Source: Burkholderiales bacterium 8X (GTDB lineage: Bacteria > Pseudomonadota > Gammaproteobacteria > Burkholderiales > Burkholderiaceae_C). Taken from it: a DNA stretch of 64,000 nucleotides. Made by a program: the position numbers and the translations under genes. The stretch lies in NCBI GenBank assembly GCA_902506565.1, contig LR732703.1, forward strand, positions 3,454,256 through 3,518,255. The letters run 5' to 3'. The notes below the pieces were generated by a model. It saw nothing but the letters and a program-made list of their open reading frames with translations, was not told the origin of the DNA and did not search any database. Within the stretch, counting starts at the first letter, position 1. The number at the start of each line of letters is the position of its first letter. This document shows positions 17,088 through 26,062 of the stretch, one piece after another.

Positions 17088-18599
17088 CTATTCCTCGACG
17101 AAGGCCTGCTCCCGTTTCGACTTCACCGAAGGCAGGAACACGATCACGATCAGCAAGAGGGCGGCGGCCAGCAAGCCTGCGGAAATCGGCCGCGTCACGA
17201 ACACGCTCCACGAACCGCGCGACAAGAGCAGCGCCCGCCGCAGGTTCTCTTCCATCATCGGGCCCAGGATCAGGCCGAGCAGCAGCGGCGCCGGCTCGCA
17301 TCCCAGCTTGATGAAGGTGTAGCCCACCACGCCGAAGATCGCCACCATCCAGATGTCGAACACGTTGTTGTTGGTCGAATAAACGCCGATCGCGCAGAAC
17401 AACACGATGGCGGGGAACAGCCAGCGGTACGGAATGGACAGCAGCTTGATCCAGATGCCGATGAGCGGCAGGTTGAGCACGATCAGCATCAGGTTGCCGA
17501 TCCACATCGAGGCGATCAGGCCCCAGAACAGCTCGGGATTGCTGGTCATGACCTGCGGGCCCGGCTGGATGTTGTGGATGGTCATCGCACCCACCATCAG
17601 CGCCATCACCGGGTTGGGCGGAATGCCCAGCGTCAACAGCGGAATGAACGAGGTCTGAGCGCCCGCGTTGTTGGCCGCCTCGGGGCCCGCCACGCCGCGG
17701 ATGTTGCCCTTGCCGAAGGGGATCTCGCCGGGGCGGAGCTTCATCTTCTTTTCGATCGTGTAGGCCGCAAAGGCCGACAACAAGGCGCCGCCGCCCGGAA
17801 GGATGCCCAGCGCCGAACCGAGCGCCGTGCCGCGCAGCACGGCCGGCGTCATGCGCTTGAAGTCGTCCTTGGTCGGCCACAGGCCGTGCACCTCGGCCGT
17901 GTAGATCTTGCGTTCTTCCTCGGGGCGCGACAGGTTCGAGATGATCTCGCCGTAGCCGAACACGCCCATGGCGATCACGATGAAGCCGATGCCGTCGGTG
18001 AGCTCCGGAATGTCGAAGCTGAACCGGGCCACGCCCGAATTCACGTCGGTGCCGACCAGGCCGATCAGAAGGCCCAGCACGATCATGGCGATCGCCTTGA
18101 GGAGCGAACCGGACGCCAGCACCACGGCGCCGATCAGGCCCAGCACCATCAGCGAGAAGTATTCGGCCGGTCCGAACTTGAAGGCCAGTTCGGTGAGCGG
18201 CGGCGCGAAGGCGGCCAGGATGAGCGTACCGACGCAGCCCGCGAAGAACGAGCCGAGCCCGGCAGCCGCCAGCGCCGGCCCCGCCCTTCCCTGCTTGGCC
18301 ATCTGGTGCCCGTCGATCACTGTCACCACCGAGGACGATTCGCCCGGCAGGTTGACCAGGATGGCGGTGGTCGAGCCGCCGTACTGCGAGCCGTAGTAGA
18401 TGCCGGCCAGCATGATGAGCGCGGCCACCGGCGGCAGCGCGTAGGTGGCCGGCAGCAGCATCGCGATGGTGGCGACCGGGCCGATGCCCGGCAGCACGCC
18501 GATCAGCGTGCCCAGCAAGCAGCCGACGAAGGCATAGATGAGGTTCTGCAGCGTGAAGGCCGCGGTGAACCCGATGGTGAGGTTGTTGACGAGATCCAT
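17088..18599 (-). CDS. tctA: Tripartite tricarboxylate transporter large membrane subunit TctA
   Basis: The 503-residue protein has about twelve hydrophobic segments and is the main membrane subunit of a TTT-family uptake system. Typical TctA stretches are GTLIGVLPGIGPVATIAMLLP near residue 35, YYGSQYGGSTTAILVNLPGE near residue 68, and GILPGGGALLSAFAAY near residue 260. It works with TctB and a periplasmic Bug receptor to import carboxylates such as citrate. It follows tctB by 16 bases. No receptor gene lies directly upstream in this operon; the nearest is at 15165, behind a terminator. Confidence 0.95.
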   Translation of the reverse strand: MDLVNNLTIGFTAAFTLQNLIYAFVGCLLGTLIGVLPGIGPVATIAMLLPATYALPPVAALIMLAGIYYGSQYGGSTTAILVNLPGESSSVVTVIDGHQMAKQGRAGPALAAAGLGSFFAGCVGTLILAAFAPPLTELAFKFGPAEYFSLMVLGLIGAVVLASGSLLKAIAMIVLGLLIGLVGTDVNSGVARFSFDIPELTDGIGFIVIAMGVFGYGEIISNLSRPEEERKIYTAEVHGLWPTKDDFKRMTPAVLRGTALGSALGILPGGGALLSAFAAYTIEKKMKLRPGEIPFGKGNIRGVAGPEAANNAGAQTSFIPLLTLGIPPNPVMALMVGAMTIHNIQPGPQVMTSNPELFWGLIASMWIGNLMLIVLNLPLIGIWIKLLSIPYRWLFPAIVLFCAIGVYSTNNNVFDIWMVAIFGVVGYTFIKLGCEPAPLLLGLILGPMMEENLRRALLLSRGSWSVFVTRPISAGLLAAALLLIVIVFLPSVKSKREQAFVEE

Positions 18600-18615
18600 G
18601 GTGTTCTTTTCGTTT

Positions 18616-19104
18616 TCAGCCGGTGATGAAGGTCGGCCAGACCTGGAACTGCAGCTTGAGCGCCACCACGAAGGCCAGGTAGCTGCCCACGGCCAGGATC
18701 GTCGCCAGGATGAGGCTCGACTTGACGCTGTACTTCTCGCCCGCGAGGCCGGCGATCAGCACCAGTGCGTAGATCGCGGCGATGAGGCCCATGGCCGGCA
18801 GGCCCCAGGCGACCACGCCGCCCAGCAGCACGCCGAACACCAGGTTGGCGCCGATGATGAAGCCGAGCGGTCGCCAGGCGATCTTGCCGACCGGGTCGCC
18901 GTCGACCGTCTCGATCGTGAGCGCGGTAAAGACCACGACCAGCCCGAGGATGGCGAGCAGGATGCCCAGCATCAGCGGGAAGTAGCCCGGACCCATGCGG
19001 GCGCCGGTGCCCACGTTGTAGCTGGTCGAACCCCAGGCGAAGGCAATGCCGACCAGGACGAACATCAGCCCTGCGAAGAAGTCCTTCTGACTCTTTATTT
19101 TCAC
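18616..19104 (-). CDS. tctB: Tripartite tricarboxylate transporter small membrane subunit TctB
   Basis: The 162-residue protein has four hydrophobic segments: FFAGLMFVLVGIAFAWG, YFPLMLGILLAILGLVVVF, the AWRPLGFIIGANLVFG region, and the C-terminal LAVGSYLAFVV. These are typical of TctB, the small membrane subunit. The start was set at GTG 19104 rather than the TTG two codons upstream, because GAGAGG then sits six bases before it. It is the first gene of the tctBA pair. The GspE-type gene lies farther upstream, so any promoter should fall in the 125 bases between them. Confidence 0.88.
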   Translation of the reverse strand: MKIKSQKDFFAGLMFVLVGIAFAWGSTSYNVGTGARMGPGYFPLMLGILLAILGLVVVFTALTIETVDGDPVGKIAWRPLGFIIGANLVFGVLLGGVVAWGLPAMGLIAAIYALVLIAGLAGEKYSVKSSLILATILAVGSYLAFVVALKLQFQVWPTFITG

Positions 19105-19229
19105 AATCAACCTCTCGAAAAAATCGAACAGCGGATTGTGTGGTCAGCCAATGGTCAGGTCTGATGTGGATTCCACCTAGCGCACGGCTAGGGTTTCCCC
19201 GGAGCGGGCGAGCCGCCCTGCCTAGAGGC

Positions 19230-21023
19230 TCAGGACAGCGTCGGCGTGGCGCTCAATACTTCTTCGACGGTGGTGACGCCTTCGGCGACTCGCAGGGCAC
19301 CCGCCAGGCGCAATGGCCGCATGCCGTCCTTGACAGCCTGTCGGCGCAGCGCCGTCAGGTTGGGTTCCTTGGTCACCATGTCCTTGAACTCCTCGCTCAC
19401 GGTGAGGAGTTCGTAGAGCCCCATGCGGCCCATGTAGCCGGTCATCCGGCAATCCACGCAACCCACCGGCCGATACGCGCGGACCGAGCCGCTGATCTGC
19501 CACGGCTTCACGAACTCGCCGAGCTTTTCGCGCGTGACGCTTTCGTCCGGCACCTTGCAGTTCAAGCACAGCGTTCGCACCAGGCGCTGCGCGAGCACGC
19601 CCAGCACCGTGGCGTTGATCAGGTAGTTGGGCACGCCGAGTTCCATCATCCGGGTGATGGCGCTCGGCGCGTCGTTGGTGTGCAGGGTGCTGAACACCAG
19701 GTGGCCGGTCAGCGCCGACTGCACCGCCATCTCGGCCGTCGGCAGGTCGCGGATTTCGCCGACCATGATGATGTCCGGGTCCTGCCGCATCAGCGCCCGC
19801 AGGCCCTCGGTGAAGCCGAAGTCCAGTTGCGGCTGGACCTGGGTCTGGTTGAACGAAGGCTCGATCATCTCGATCGGGTCTTCGATGGTGCTGACGTTGA
19901 CTTCCTCGGTGGCGACCCGCTTGAGCGTCGAGTAGAGCGTGGTGGTCTTGCCCGAGCCGGTCGGCCCCGTCACCAGCACGATGCCGTGGGCCCGCGTCAC
20001 CAGCTGCTCCCAGCGCTTGGCGTCGTGCTGCGAAAAGCCGAGCGCGTCCAGGTCCTTGACTGCCGTATCCGGGTCGAAGATCCGCATCACCATCTTCTCG
20101 CCGAAGGCGGTCGGCAAGGTGGAAAGCCGCATCTCGACCTCGTCGCCCCGCATGTTGCGGGTCTTGATGCGGCCGTCCAGCGGCCGCCGCTTCTCGACCA
20201 CGTCCATGCGGCCGAGCAGCTTGATGCGGGCCACCATCGCGTTCATCACGCCCATCGGCATCTGGTAGGCCGGATGCAGCACGCCGTCGATCCGGAAACG
20301 GATCACGCCCTGCTCGCGGCGCGGCTCCAGGTGGATGTCGCTCGCCCGCTGGTCGAACGCGTATTGCCACAGCCAGTCGACCACCTGGACCACGCTCTGG
20401 TCGTTGGCGTCGAGCTGCTTGTTCGACTTGCCGAGCTCGACCAGCTGCTCGAAGCTGCCGGCTCCGGCATTGCCGCCGGCCTTCTGCACCGCGCGCACCG
20501 ACTTGGCGAGCGCGAAGAACTCGGCCGTGTAGCGCTGGATGTCGACCGGATTGGCGACCACCCGCCTGACCGAGCGGCGCGACTGGCGCTCGACCTCGGA
20601 GATCCAGTCGGTCAGGAAAGGCTCTGCGGTCGCGATGACGACTTCCGCCGAGGTCACCTGCACCGGCAGCACCTTGTGCCGCTCGGCATAGGCCGCGCTC
20701 ATGCTGTCGGCCACCTTGCCCACGTCGACCTTGAGCGGATCGATGCGCAGGTAGCCGAGCCCGGCGCGGCCGGCGAGCCACTGGCTCAACATCTCGAGGT
20801 CGAGCGGCTTGCCGTCGCTGGCCCGCGTCATCGCCACGTTGGCAAGGCGCACCAGCGGCTGCTGCCGGCTCTCGGCCTGGGCGCAGCGCGCCATGGTGCG
20901 CTTGGCTTCCTCGGCGGTGATGACGCCGTCGGCGGCCAGCCATTCGATCAGGTGTCGCAGGTCGAGCGGGCCTTCGTACCGATGGGGCGCGGCGGCGGTC
21001 TTGGCATGGGGGACAGCGGACAT
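19230..21023 (-). CDS. GspE/PilB-type secretion or pilus ATPase
   Basis: The 597-residue protein is a hexameric traffic ATPase. It has an N-terminal regulatory region (residues 1-180, GspE-N-like), the Asp box ASDIHLEPR near residue 255, Walker A GPTGSGKTT near residue 355, Asp/Walker B segments with IEDPIEMIEP and DPDIIMVGEIRD, and the zinc-binding CLNC and CVDC pair near residues 510-540. Such ATPases drive type II secretion or type IV pili. No other secretion or pilus gene is nearby, so its partner machine must lie elsewhere. The gene begins three bases after the spermidine synthase-like gene ends, so they are in one operon. Confidence 0.9.
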   Translation of the reverse strand: MSAVPHAKTAAAPHRYEGPLDLRHLIEWLAADGVITAEEAKRTMARCAQAESRQQPLVRLANVAMTRASDGKPLDLEMLSQWLAGRAGLGYLRIDPLKVDVGKVADSMSAAYAERHKVLPVQVTSAEVVIATAEPFLTDWISEVERQSRRSVRRVVANPVDIQRYTAEFFALAKSVRAVQKAGGNAGAGSFEQLVELGKSNKQLDANDQSVVQVVDWLWQYAFDQRASDIHLEPRREQGVIRFRIDGVLHPAYQMPMGVMNAMVARIKLLGRMDVVEKRRPLDGRIKTRNMRGDEVEMRLSTLPTAFGEKMVMRIFDPDTAVKDLDALGFSQHDAKRWEQLVTRAHGIVLVTGPTGSGKTTTLYSTLKRVATEEVNVSTIEDPIEMIEPSFNQTQVQPQLDFGFTEGLRALMRQDPDIIMVGEIRDLPTAEMAVQSALTGHLVFSTLHTNDAPSAITRMMELGVPNYLINATVLGVLAQRLVRTLCLNCKVPDESVTREKLGEFVKPWQISGSVRAYRPVGCVDCRMTGYMGRMGLYELLTVSEEFKDMVTKEPNLTALRRQAVKDGMRPLRLAGALRVAEGVTTVEEVLSATPTLS

Positions 21024-21025
21024 GG

Positions 21026-21802
21026 TCAGGCGATCGGCTTGATGGGTTTGAAGACGCGCAGCCACTTGGGCGCCGGCAGGCTCCAGCGAGTCTGGATGCT
21101 TTGCGCCCGGTCGGCAAGCAAGGCACGCGAAGGACGATCGGCCTGGCGTCTCGCCAGCACGACCGTATTGCCTTCGCGGGTCGGCTTGAAGGCCCACACC
21201 GCATCCTCGCCGAATGCGCCCACGATGCGCGCAAGACTTTCGGCGTAAGTCGAGGATCGGCCGAACAAATTCACGGTCATGCTGCCGCCGTCGGCGAGCA
21301 GCTCGCGGCAATCGGCATAGAAGCCTTCGCTGTCGAGCACGGGCGCGGCGGCCTCGTGGTCGTACAAGTCGACCTGCAGCGCATCCACGTTGCCGTGCCA
21401 GCGCGGATTGCGAACCTCGACCCCGGCGTCCGCCATCACGATCTCCAGCTTGGTGTCTTCCGGCGGCAGCTTGAACCAGCCTCGGCAGGCTGCGACGACC
21501 TGCGGATTGAGCTCGACCGCCGTGGTTCGCATCCGCAGCACCTTGCGGCTGAACTTGGTGAGGCTGGCCGCGCCGAGCCCGAGCTGCATGGCATGCAGCT
21601 TGCCGACCGATGCGGGCTCGACGAACAGCAGCCAGGCCATCATCCGCTGCACATAGTCGAGTTCGATCTCGTAGGGCGCAGAGAGCTTCATCGAGCCCTG
21701 GACCCACTCGGTGCCGAGGTGCAGGTAGCGGATGCCGGCGAAATCCGAGAAGTTGACCTCGGGCAGGGGAGCGGCCGGTTTGCCGGCAGATCGGGCGGCC
21801 AT
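21026..21802 (-). CDS. Spermidine synthase-like methyltransferase-fold protein
   Basis: The 258-residue protein resembles the core Rossmann domain of spermidine synthases. It has LGLGAASLTKFSRKV (near residue 95) for the nucleotide-binding loop, TAVELNPQVVAACRGWF for the acidic ribose-binding residue, and ADAGVEV and DALQVDLYDHEAA for the catalytic-site region. The N-terminal beta-hairpin domain of true SpeE appears shortened. Bacterial proteins of this kind are often not polyamine enzymes, so the reaction is uncertain. The ATG overlaps the stop of the upstream glycosylase gene (TGATG), indicating coupling. Confidence 0.8.
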   Translation of the reverse strand: MAARSAGKPAAPLPEVNFSDFAGIRYLHLGTEWVQGSMKLSAPYEIELDYVQRMMAWLLFVEPASVGKLHAMQLGLGAASLTKFSRKVLRMRTTAVELNPQVVAACRGWFKLPPEDTKLEIVMADAGVEVRNPRWHGNVDALQVDLYDHEAAAPVLDSEGFYADCRELLADGGSMTVNLFGRSSTYAESLARIVGAFGEDAVWAFKPTREGNTVVLARRQADRPSRALLADRAQSIQTRWSLPAPKWLRVFKPIKPIA

Positions 21803-22320
21803 CAGACCAGCCCGTGCTTGGCGAAGACCTCTCGCCAGGCAACGGTCTTGCGTTCGAGGCTCCAGGCCGCATGGGCAGGACTGGAGGATGGAAGCGAATA
21901 AACCGGGACGCCCACCTTGCGGGTATGGCGGGCATGCCTGAAGCTTTTGCCGCCGTTGTGCGCGATGGCTTCGAGGCACGGCAGGCGAAGACCTGCGATG
22001 TCGTTCAGGGCGGCCGAGCGGATCGACGCATCGAGGCTGCCTTCGCGCTCGCAGCTGGCGTAGACATCCCAGAGGCCGATCCCGCGGTCGCGGAGCCAGC
22101 TCGCACGCTCGACCTGGCCGTCGTCGCCGAGCGGAATCGACAGGTCATGCCAGATGCTTTGCAAGATCTTCCAGAACTGGTTGCGGGGATGGGCATAGTA
22201 CTGCCCGCATTCCAGCGACCTGGCGCCCGGGAAGCTGCCGAGGATCAGGAGGCGCGTGCGCGAATCGACGATCGGGTCCAGCCCGATGAGGCGCGTGGGC
22301 GTCGAAGCGGTGGTCGGCAT
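21802..22320 (-). CDS. DNA-deoxyinosine glycosylase, uracil-DNA-glycosylase superfamily
   Basis: The 172-residue protein has the family motif LLILGSFPGARSLECGQYYAHPRNQFW (quoted in parts: LLILGSFPGA near residue 24, YYAHPRNQFW near residue 41) and a C-terminal VYSLPSSSPAHA near residue 140, which correspond to motifs 1 and 2 of the UDG superfamily. The family removes hypoxanthine from deaminated DNA (base excision repair). The start was set at ATG 22320. The gene is the first of an operon with the spermidine synthase-like and GspE-type genes. A hairpin terminator sits just upstream and belongs to the previous gene. Confidence 0.88.
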   Translation of the reverse strand: MPTTASTPTRLIGLDPIVDSRTRLLILGSFPGARSLECGQYYAHPRNQFWKILQSIWHDLSIPLGDDGQVERASWLRDRGIGLWDVYASCEREGSLDASIRSAALNDIAGLRLPCLEAIAHNGGKSFRHARHTRKVGVPVYSLPSSSPAHAAWSLERKTVAWREVFAKHGLV

Positions 22321-22338
22321 GGGCGGTCCGCTCGTGAA

Positions 22339-22360
22339 AAGACCCGCCTGGGCGGGTCTT
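22339..22360. terminator. Strong hairpin between two minus-strand genes
   Basis: AAGACCCGCC (22339-22348) and GGCGGGTCTT (22351-22360) form a perfect 10-bp stem with a two-base loop. It lies about 43 bases after the stop of the Lys/Thr/Ala-rich gene and should terminate it on the minus strand, where the stem is followed by TTCACG. Only a short T run is present. Confidence 0.65.
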
Positions 22361-22402
22361 GGAGCTGGGCGAACAGGGGTTCGCTGAGCCGGCACGGACT
22401 GT

Positions 22403-22876
22403 TTACTTCTTGACGGCTTCGTTCTCGGCGGTGCCCGGGATCTTCTCGCCGATCTTGTGGCCTGCGCTGCGCATGCCGTCGGCGGTCTTGTGGCCTGCAT
22501 TGGCGACGACATTGCCGGTCTTCTGGGCAACGTTCTTGGCAGCGTTGCCGGTCTTGTTGGCGGCGTTCTTGGTGGCGCTGGTGGCCTTGCGAGCGGTGCG
22601 CTTGGTGGCATCGGTCGCGTTTTCGGCGGTGCGCTCGGTGGCATTGACTGCCTTGCGAGTCGTCTTCTTGGTGGAATCCCAGGCTTCCTTGCCCGCTTCC
22701 TTGGTTTTCTCGGTGGCGGTCGCGGGCTGCACGGTGACCGGTGCCGGCGCGGTGGCGGCGGGGGCCGTGGCCGGCATCGTCGTCGTGGTGGTGGTCTGCG
22801 CCACTGCGGTCAAGCCGAAGCCGGCAAGGGTCAAGGCCAAGGCGGCGGGAATGGCGCGGAGAGACATGTTGTTCAT
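22403..22876 (-). CDS. Exported Lys/Thr/Ala-rich repeat protein (LEA/histone H1-like)
   Basis: The 157-residue protein starts with a signal peptide (MNNMSLRAIPAALALTLAGF, likely cleavage after VAQ or nearby). It continues with a Thr/Pro/Ala-rich linker and then about 90 residues of degenerate repeats such as KNAANKTGNAAKNVAQKTGN, with Lys, Thr, Ala and Asn dominant. The pattern resembles LEA-type or histone H1-like proteins, which are disordered in solution. A role in desiccation or stress protection is a guess from composition only. GAGGAG lies eight bases before the ATG. It stands alone with its own terminator. Confidence 0.75.
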   Translation of the reverse strand: MNNMSLRAIPAALALTLAGFGLTAVAQTTTTTTMPATAPAATAPAPVTVQPATATEKTKEAGKEAWDSTKKTTRKAVNATERTAENATDATKRTARKATSATKNAANKTGNAAKNVAQKTGNVVANAGHKTADGMRSAGHKIGEKIPGTAENEAVKK

Positions 22877-22997
22877 CGGATAGCTCCTCAGGTTTTCGGG
22901 TGGCGACGTGCCACCTTGTCATGCAACGATGGTGCGGCAACGAGGATGACAGAAACAGGCTCTGCAATGCACTCGAGCGGCAAGTCGAGGTCTCGGC

Positions 22998-23861
22998 CTA
23001 CGCCGGATGCCCGGTGTTTTCCTGCAAGCCGACGAGCGCCGCGAGCTTGGGCAGTGCCGCCAAGGCGTTTTGCGTGGTCGCGGCCGTCAGCTCATCGGGC
23101 GAGATTCCCCGCAGGCCGGCCAGCACGTCCGCGATGCGGCGAAGTTCGCCCGGTTCGTTCCGTCCCTGCGCTTCGCCCGCAGCGCGTTGCGCCTGGGTGC
23201 GATACAGCCAATGCGGCTGGATGTCGGGCGAATCGGTCTCCATGACGATCGAGTCGAGCGGCAATTCGGTAGCGAGCCGCCTGACTTGCAAGGCTCGATC
23301 GAAGGTCAGGGCACCGCCGAATCCGAGCTTGAGCCCGAGCGCGATGCAGGCATCGGCTTGCTGCAGACTGCCGTTGAAGGCATGCGCGATGCCGTGCCAT
23401 GGCTTGCCGCCGCCGACCTGCCGAAGATGCTTCAGCACCTTGTCGACGGAGCGGCGCACATGCACGATGACCGGCAGGTCGTGGCGTCGGGCCAGTTGCA
23501 ACTGGATGTGAAAGATCCGCTCCTGCTTGTCGTCGTCGAGGTTGTCCACGAAATAGTCCAGCCCGATTTCGCCGACCGCGACCAGGTGCGGGTCGTTGCT
23601 GACGCGGAGCGCGAGTTCGTGGTCGAGCGCATCGAGATCCCCGTCCTGCGCCTCGTTGGTGCAGAGCGGGTGGATGCCGAGGGCATACGCATCCTGCTGC
23701 CGATGCGCCAGCTCGCGCACCACCGAGAAATTGAATCGAGCCACTGCCGGAATCACGCACAAGCCGATGCCCTTTTCGCGGGCGCGTGCACGAACGAGGG
23801 GCGCTTCGTCGCCGAACTCCGGCGCGTCGAGATGGCAATGGGTGTCGATCAGGAAAGCCAT
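22998..23861 (-). CDS. TatD-family metal-dependent hydrolase
   Basis: The 287-residue protein has all TatD metal-binding signatures: IDTHCHLDA at the N-terminus, VGEIGLDYF near residue 95, PVIVHVRRS near residue 130, HAFNGS near residue 165, and METDSPDIQP near residue 215. TatD enzymes are magnesium-dependent 3'-5' exonucleases, and some act in DNA repair or apoptosis-like degradation. The start at the second of two in-frame ATGs (23861 rather than 23870) places the signature near the N-terminus as usual; neither start has a strong ribosome binding site. Confidence 0.92.
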   Translation of the reverse strand: MAFLIDTHCHLDAPEFGDEAPLVRARAREKGIGLCVIPAVARFNFSVVRELAHRQQDAYALGIHPLCTNEAQDGDLDALDHELALRVSNDPHLVAVGEIGLDYFVDNLDDDKQERIFHIQLQLARRHDLPVIVHVRRSVDKVLKHLRQVGGGKPWHGIAHAFNGSLQQADACIALGLKLGFGGALTFDRALQVRRLATELPLDSIVMETDSPDIQPHWLYRTQAQRAAGEAQGRNEPGELRRIADVLAGLRGISPDELTAATTQNALAALPKLAALVGLQENTGHPA

Positions 23862-23953
23862 TCGCCGCATGATGCCCGAACGGATGCACGGCGTCAGAAA
23901 GCGTGCTACCGTGACTCCATCGTCAGCGTCGACTTCATGCCGGAGGTGCATCC

Positions 23954-24973
23954 ATGCGCAGGCCCGCTCACTACAGCCGCTCGCCCCGCGCTCCCGTGGA
24001 CGCGGCCGAACCCGCAAGCTCCGGTGGCTCATCGGACGCCTCGCCGGAGGCCCTCGACGCACGCGCCCCGCCGCATCAAGACAGCCCCGCAACATCCACG
24101 GCCAGCAAGAAGTGGCAGCCCGGCCGCGGCAGCTTCGCCCTGCTGCTGGCCTTGAGCCTGGGGCTCGGTGCAACCAGCCTGCTGCTCCTGCCCGGCCAGG
24201 GCGCCCACAAGCTCACACAGAAAGACATCGACGCGGCCGTGCTGCGCACGCTGCAAACCGCCAACCTGCCCTCGCCGGCCGCGAAGGCTGCAGAGGTCGT
24301 GCGGCCTTCGGTGGTCCGGGTGGTCAGCTACGGCGCCGAGAAAGCGACCCCCGAGGCCAAGGCCGAGAAGCGTGGCCGCAACCTCGCCAAGGGCAAGCCG
24401 CCCGAAGCGACCGACGAGGCGCCCGGACAGCAGGTCGAGCGCGGCGTCGGCACCGGCGTGGTCATCGTCGACAAGGGCGTGATCCTCACCAATCTGCACG
24501 TGGTCGCCGGCGCCGAAACCATCAAGGTCACCTTTGCCGACGGCTTCGAGGCTCCGGCGGTCATCACCGGCGTGCAGCCAGAGAACGACCTTGCCGTGCT
24601 GCAGGCCCAGAAGCTGCCTGACGACCTCATCCCGGCCACCATGGCGTCCACCGCAGACCTGCAGTCGGGCGACCAGGTGGTGGCCGTGGGCTTTCCGTTC
24701 GGCATCGGCCCTTCGGTGTCGGCCGGCGTGGTGTCGGGCCTCAAGCGCTCCTTTCGCTCCCCGGAAGGCAAGCAGGAACTCGGCAACCTGATCCAGTTCG
24801 ATGCGGCCGCGAATCCGGGCAACTCCGGTGGGCCGCTGGTCAACATGAAGGGCGAGGTGCTCGGCATCGTCACCGCCATCCTCAATCCGACTCAGCAGCG
24901 CACCTTCATCGGCATCGGCTTTGCCGTGCCGATCGAAAACGCCGCCTCGGCTGCCGGCTCGCCGCCGTTCTGA
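23954..24973 (+). CDS. Membrane-anchored trypsin-like serine protease (S1C, DegP-type without PDZ)
   Basis: The 339-residue protein has a disordered N-terminus of about 55 residues, one transmembrane helix (FALLLALSLGLGATSLLLL, residues 62-80), and a periplasmic protease domain. The catalytic triad is His182 in ILTNLHVVAG, Asp212 in ENDLAVL and Ser291 in GNSGGPL. No PDZ domain follows; the chain ends soon after the active-site barrel. It is probably an envelope protease, and its substrate is unknown. It is 51 bases upstream of the MoxR gene on the same strand, so it may belong to the same operon. Confidence 0.88.
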   Translation: MRRPAHYSRSPRAPVDAAEPASSGGSSDASPEALDARAPPHQDSPATSTASKKWQPGRGSFALLLALSLGLGATSLLLLPGQGAHKLTQKDIDAAVLRTLQTANLPSPAAKAAEVVRPSVVRVVSYGAEKATPEAKAEKRGRNLAKGKPPEATDEAPGQQVERGVGTGVVIVDKGVILTNLHVVAGAETIKVTFADGFEAPAVITGVQPENDLAVLQAQKLPDDLIPATMASTADLQSGDQVVAVGFPFGIGPSVSAGVVSGLKRSFRSPEGKQELGNLIQFDAAANPGNSGGPLVNMKGEVLGIVTAILNPTQQRTFIGIGFAVPIENAASAAGSPPF

Positions 24974-25024
24974 ACCGCATTCCCCGATCCGTCCACCGCC
25001 CTTCATTTCGAGAGAGCAGCACGC

Positions 25025-26035
25025 ATGAGCACCGAAACCGAATCGACCTCCGCCGCCACCGCCGAACTAATGGAGCGGATCCTCTACGAGGTGAAGCGCG
25101 TGGTGGTCGGGCAGGATCGCTTTCTCGAGCGCGTCATGGTCGCCATGCTGGCCGGCGGACACCTGCTGGTCGAAGGCGTGCCCGGCCTTGCCAAGACCTT
25201 GACCGTCAAGACGCTGGCCGACACGGTGCAGGGCCAGTTCAAGCGCATCCAGTTCACACCCGACCTGGTGCCCGCCGACCTGGTCGGCACCCGCATCTAC
25301 AACCAGAAGACCGGCGACTTCAGCACCTCGCTCGGCCCGGTCTTCGCCAACTTGCTCCTGGCCGACGAAATCAACCGGGCGCCCGCCAAGGTTCAGAGCG
25401 CGCTGCTCGAAGTGATGCAGGAACGGCAGGTGACCATCGCCGGCGAGACCCACAAGGTGCCGCGGCCCTTCCTCGTGATGGCGACCCAGAACCCGATCGA
25501 GACCGAAGGCACCTATCCGCTGCCCGAGGCGCAGGTGGATCGCTTCATGATGAAGGTGCTGGTCGACTACCCGACCGACGAAGAGGAGTTCGTGATCGTC
25601 CAGCGCGTAATCGGCGAGCCTGTCTCGGCGACGCCGGTCGCCACCACCGCGCAGCTTGCCGCCTTGCAGGCCGAGGCCCGGCGGGTCTATGTCGATCCGT
25701 CGCTCATCACCTATGCGGTCAAGCTGATCTCGGCCACGCGCAATCCCGAAAAGCACGGCCTGAAGGACGTGCGGCGGTTCATCACCTACGGCGCGAGCCC
25801 TCGGGCCAGCATCAACCTGACCGAAGGCGCACGCGCGCTGGCCTTGCTGCGCGGCCGCACCTATGCCTTGCCCGAGGACATGACCGCGCTGGTGCCCGAC
25901 GTGCTGCGGCATCGGGTGACGCTTTCCTACGAAGGCCTCTCGGAAGGGCTCACGCCCGACAGCGTGATCGACAAGATCATGCGTGCGGTTCCGGCGCCGG
26001 CGAAGCCGCTCGAGCACGAGAAGCTCGCCGCCTGA
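25025..26035 (+). CDS. MoxR-family AAA+ ATPase
   Basis: The 336-residue protein has Walker A GVPGLAKTLTVKT (near residue 53), Walker B LLADEINRAPAKVQSALLEVMQE, sensor 1 ATQNPIETEGTYPLPEAQ, and the MoxR sensor 2 region near DVRRFITYGASPRAS. MoxR ATPases act as chaperones that help assemble or activate partner enzymes, usually together with VWA-domain proteins. Here the DUF58 and VWA genes follow at 28-base spacing and with a four-base overlap, so this is a standard MoxR-DUF58-VWA module. Confidence 0.94.
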   Translation: MSTETESTSAATAELMERILYEVKRVVVGQDRFLERVMVAMLAGGHLLVEGVPGLAKTLTVKTLADTVQGQFKRIQFTPDLVPADLVGTRIYNQKTGDFSTSLGPVFANLLLADEINRAPAKVQSALLEVMQERQVTIAGETHKVPRPFLVMATQNPIETEGTYPLPEAQVDRFMMKVLVDYPTDEEEFVIVQRVIGEPVSATPVATTAQLAALQAEARRVYVDPSLITYAVKLISATRNPEKHGLKDVRRFITYGASPRASINLTEGARALALLRGRTYALPEDMTALVPDVLRHRVTLSYEGLSEGLTPDSVIDKIMRAVPAPAKPLEHEKLAA

Positions 26036-26062
26036 TCGTTTGCTCGAACGAGAAGTGACGCA

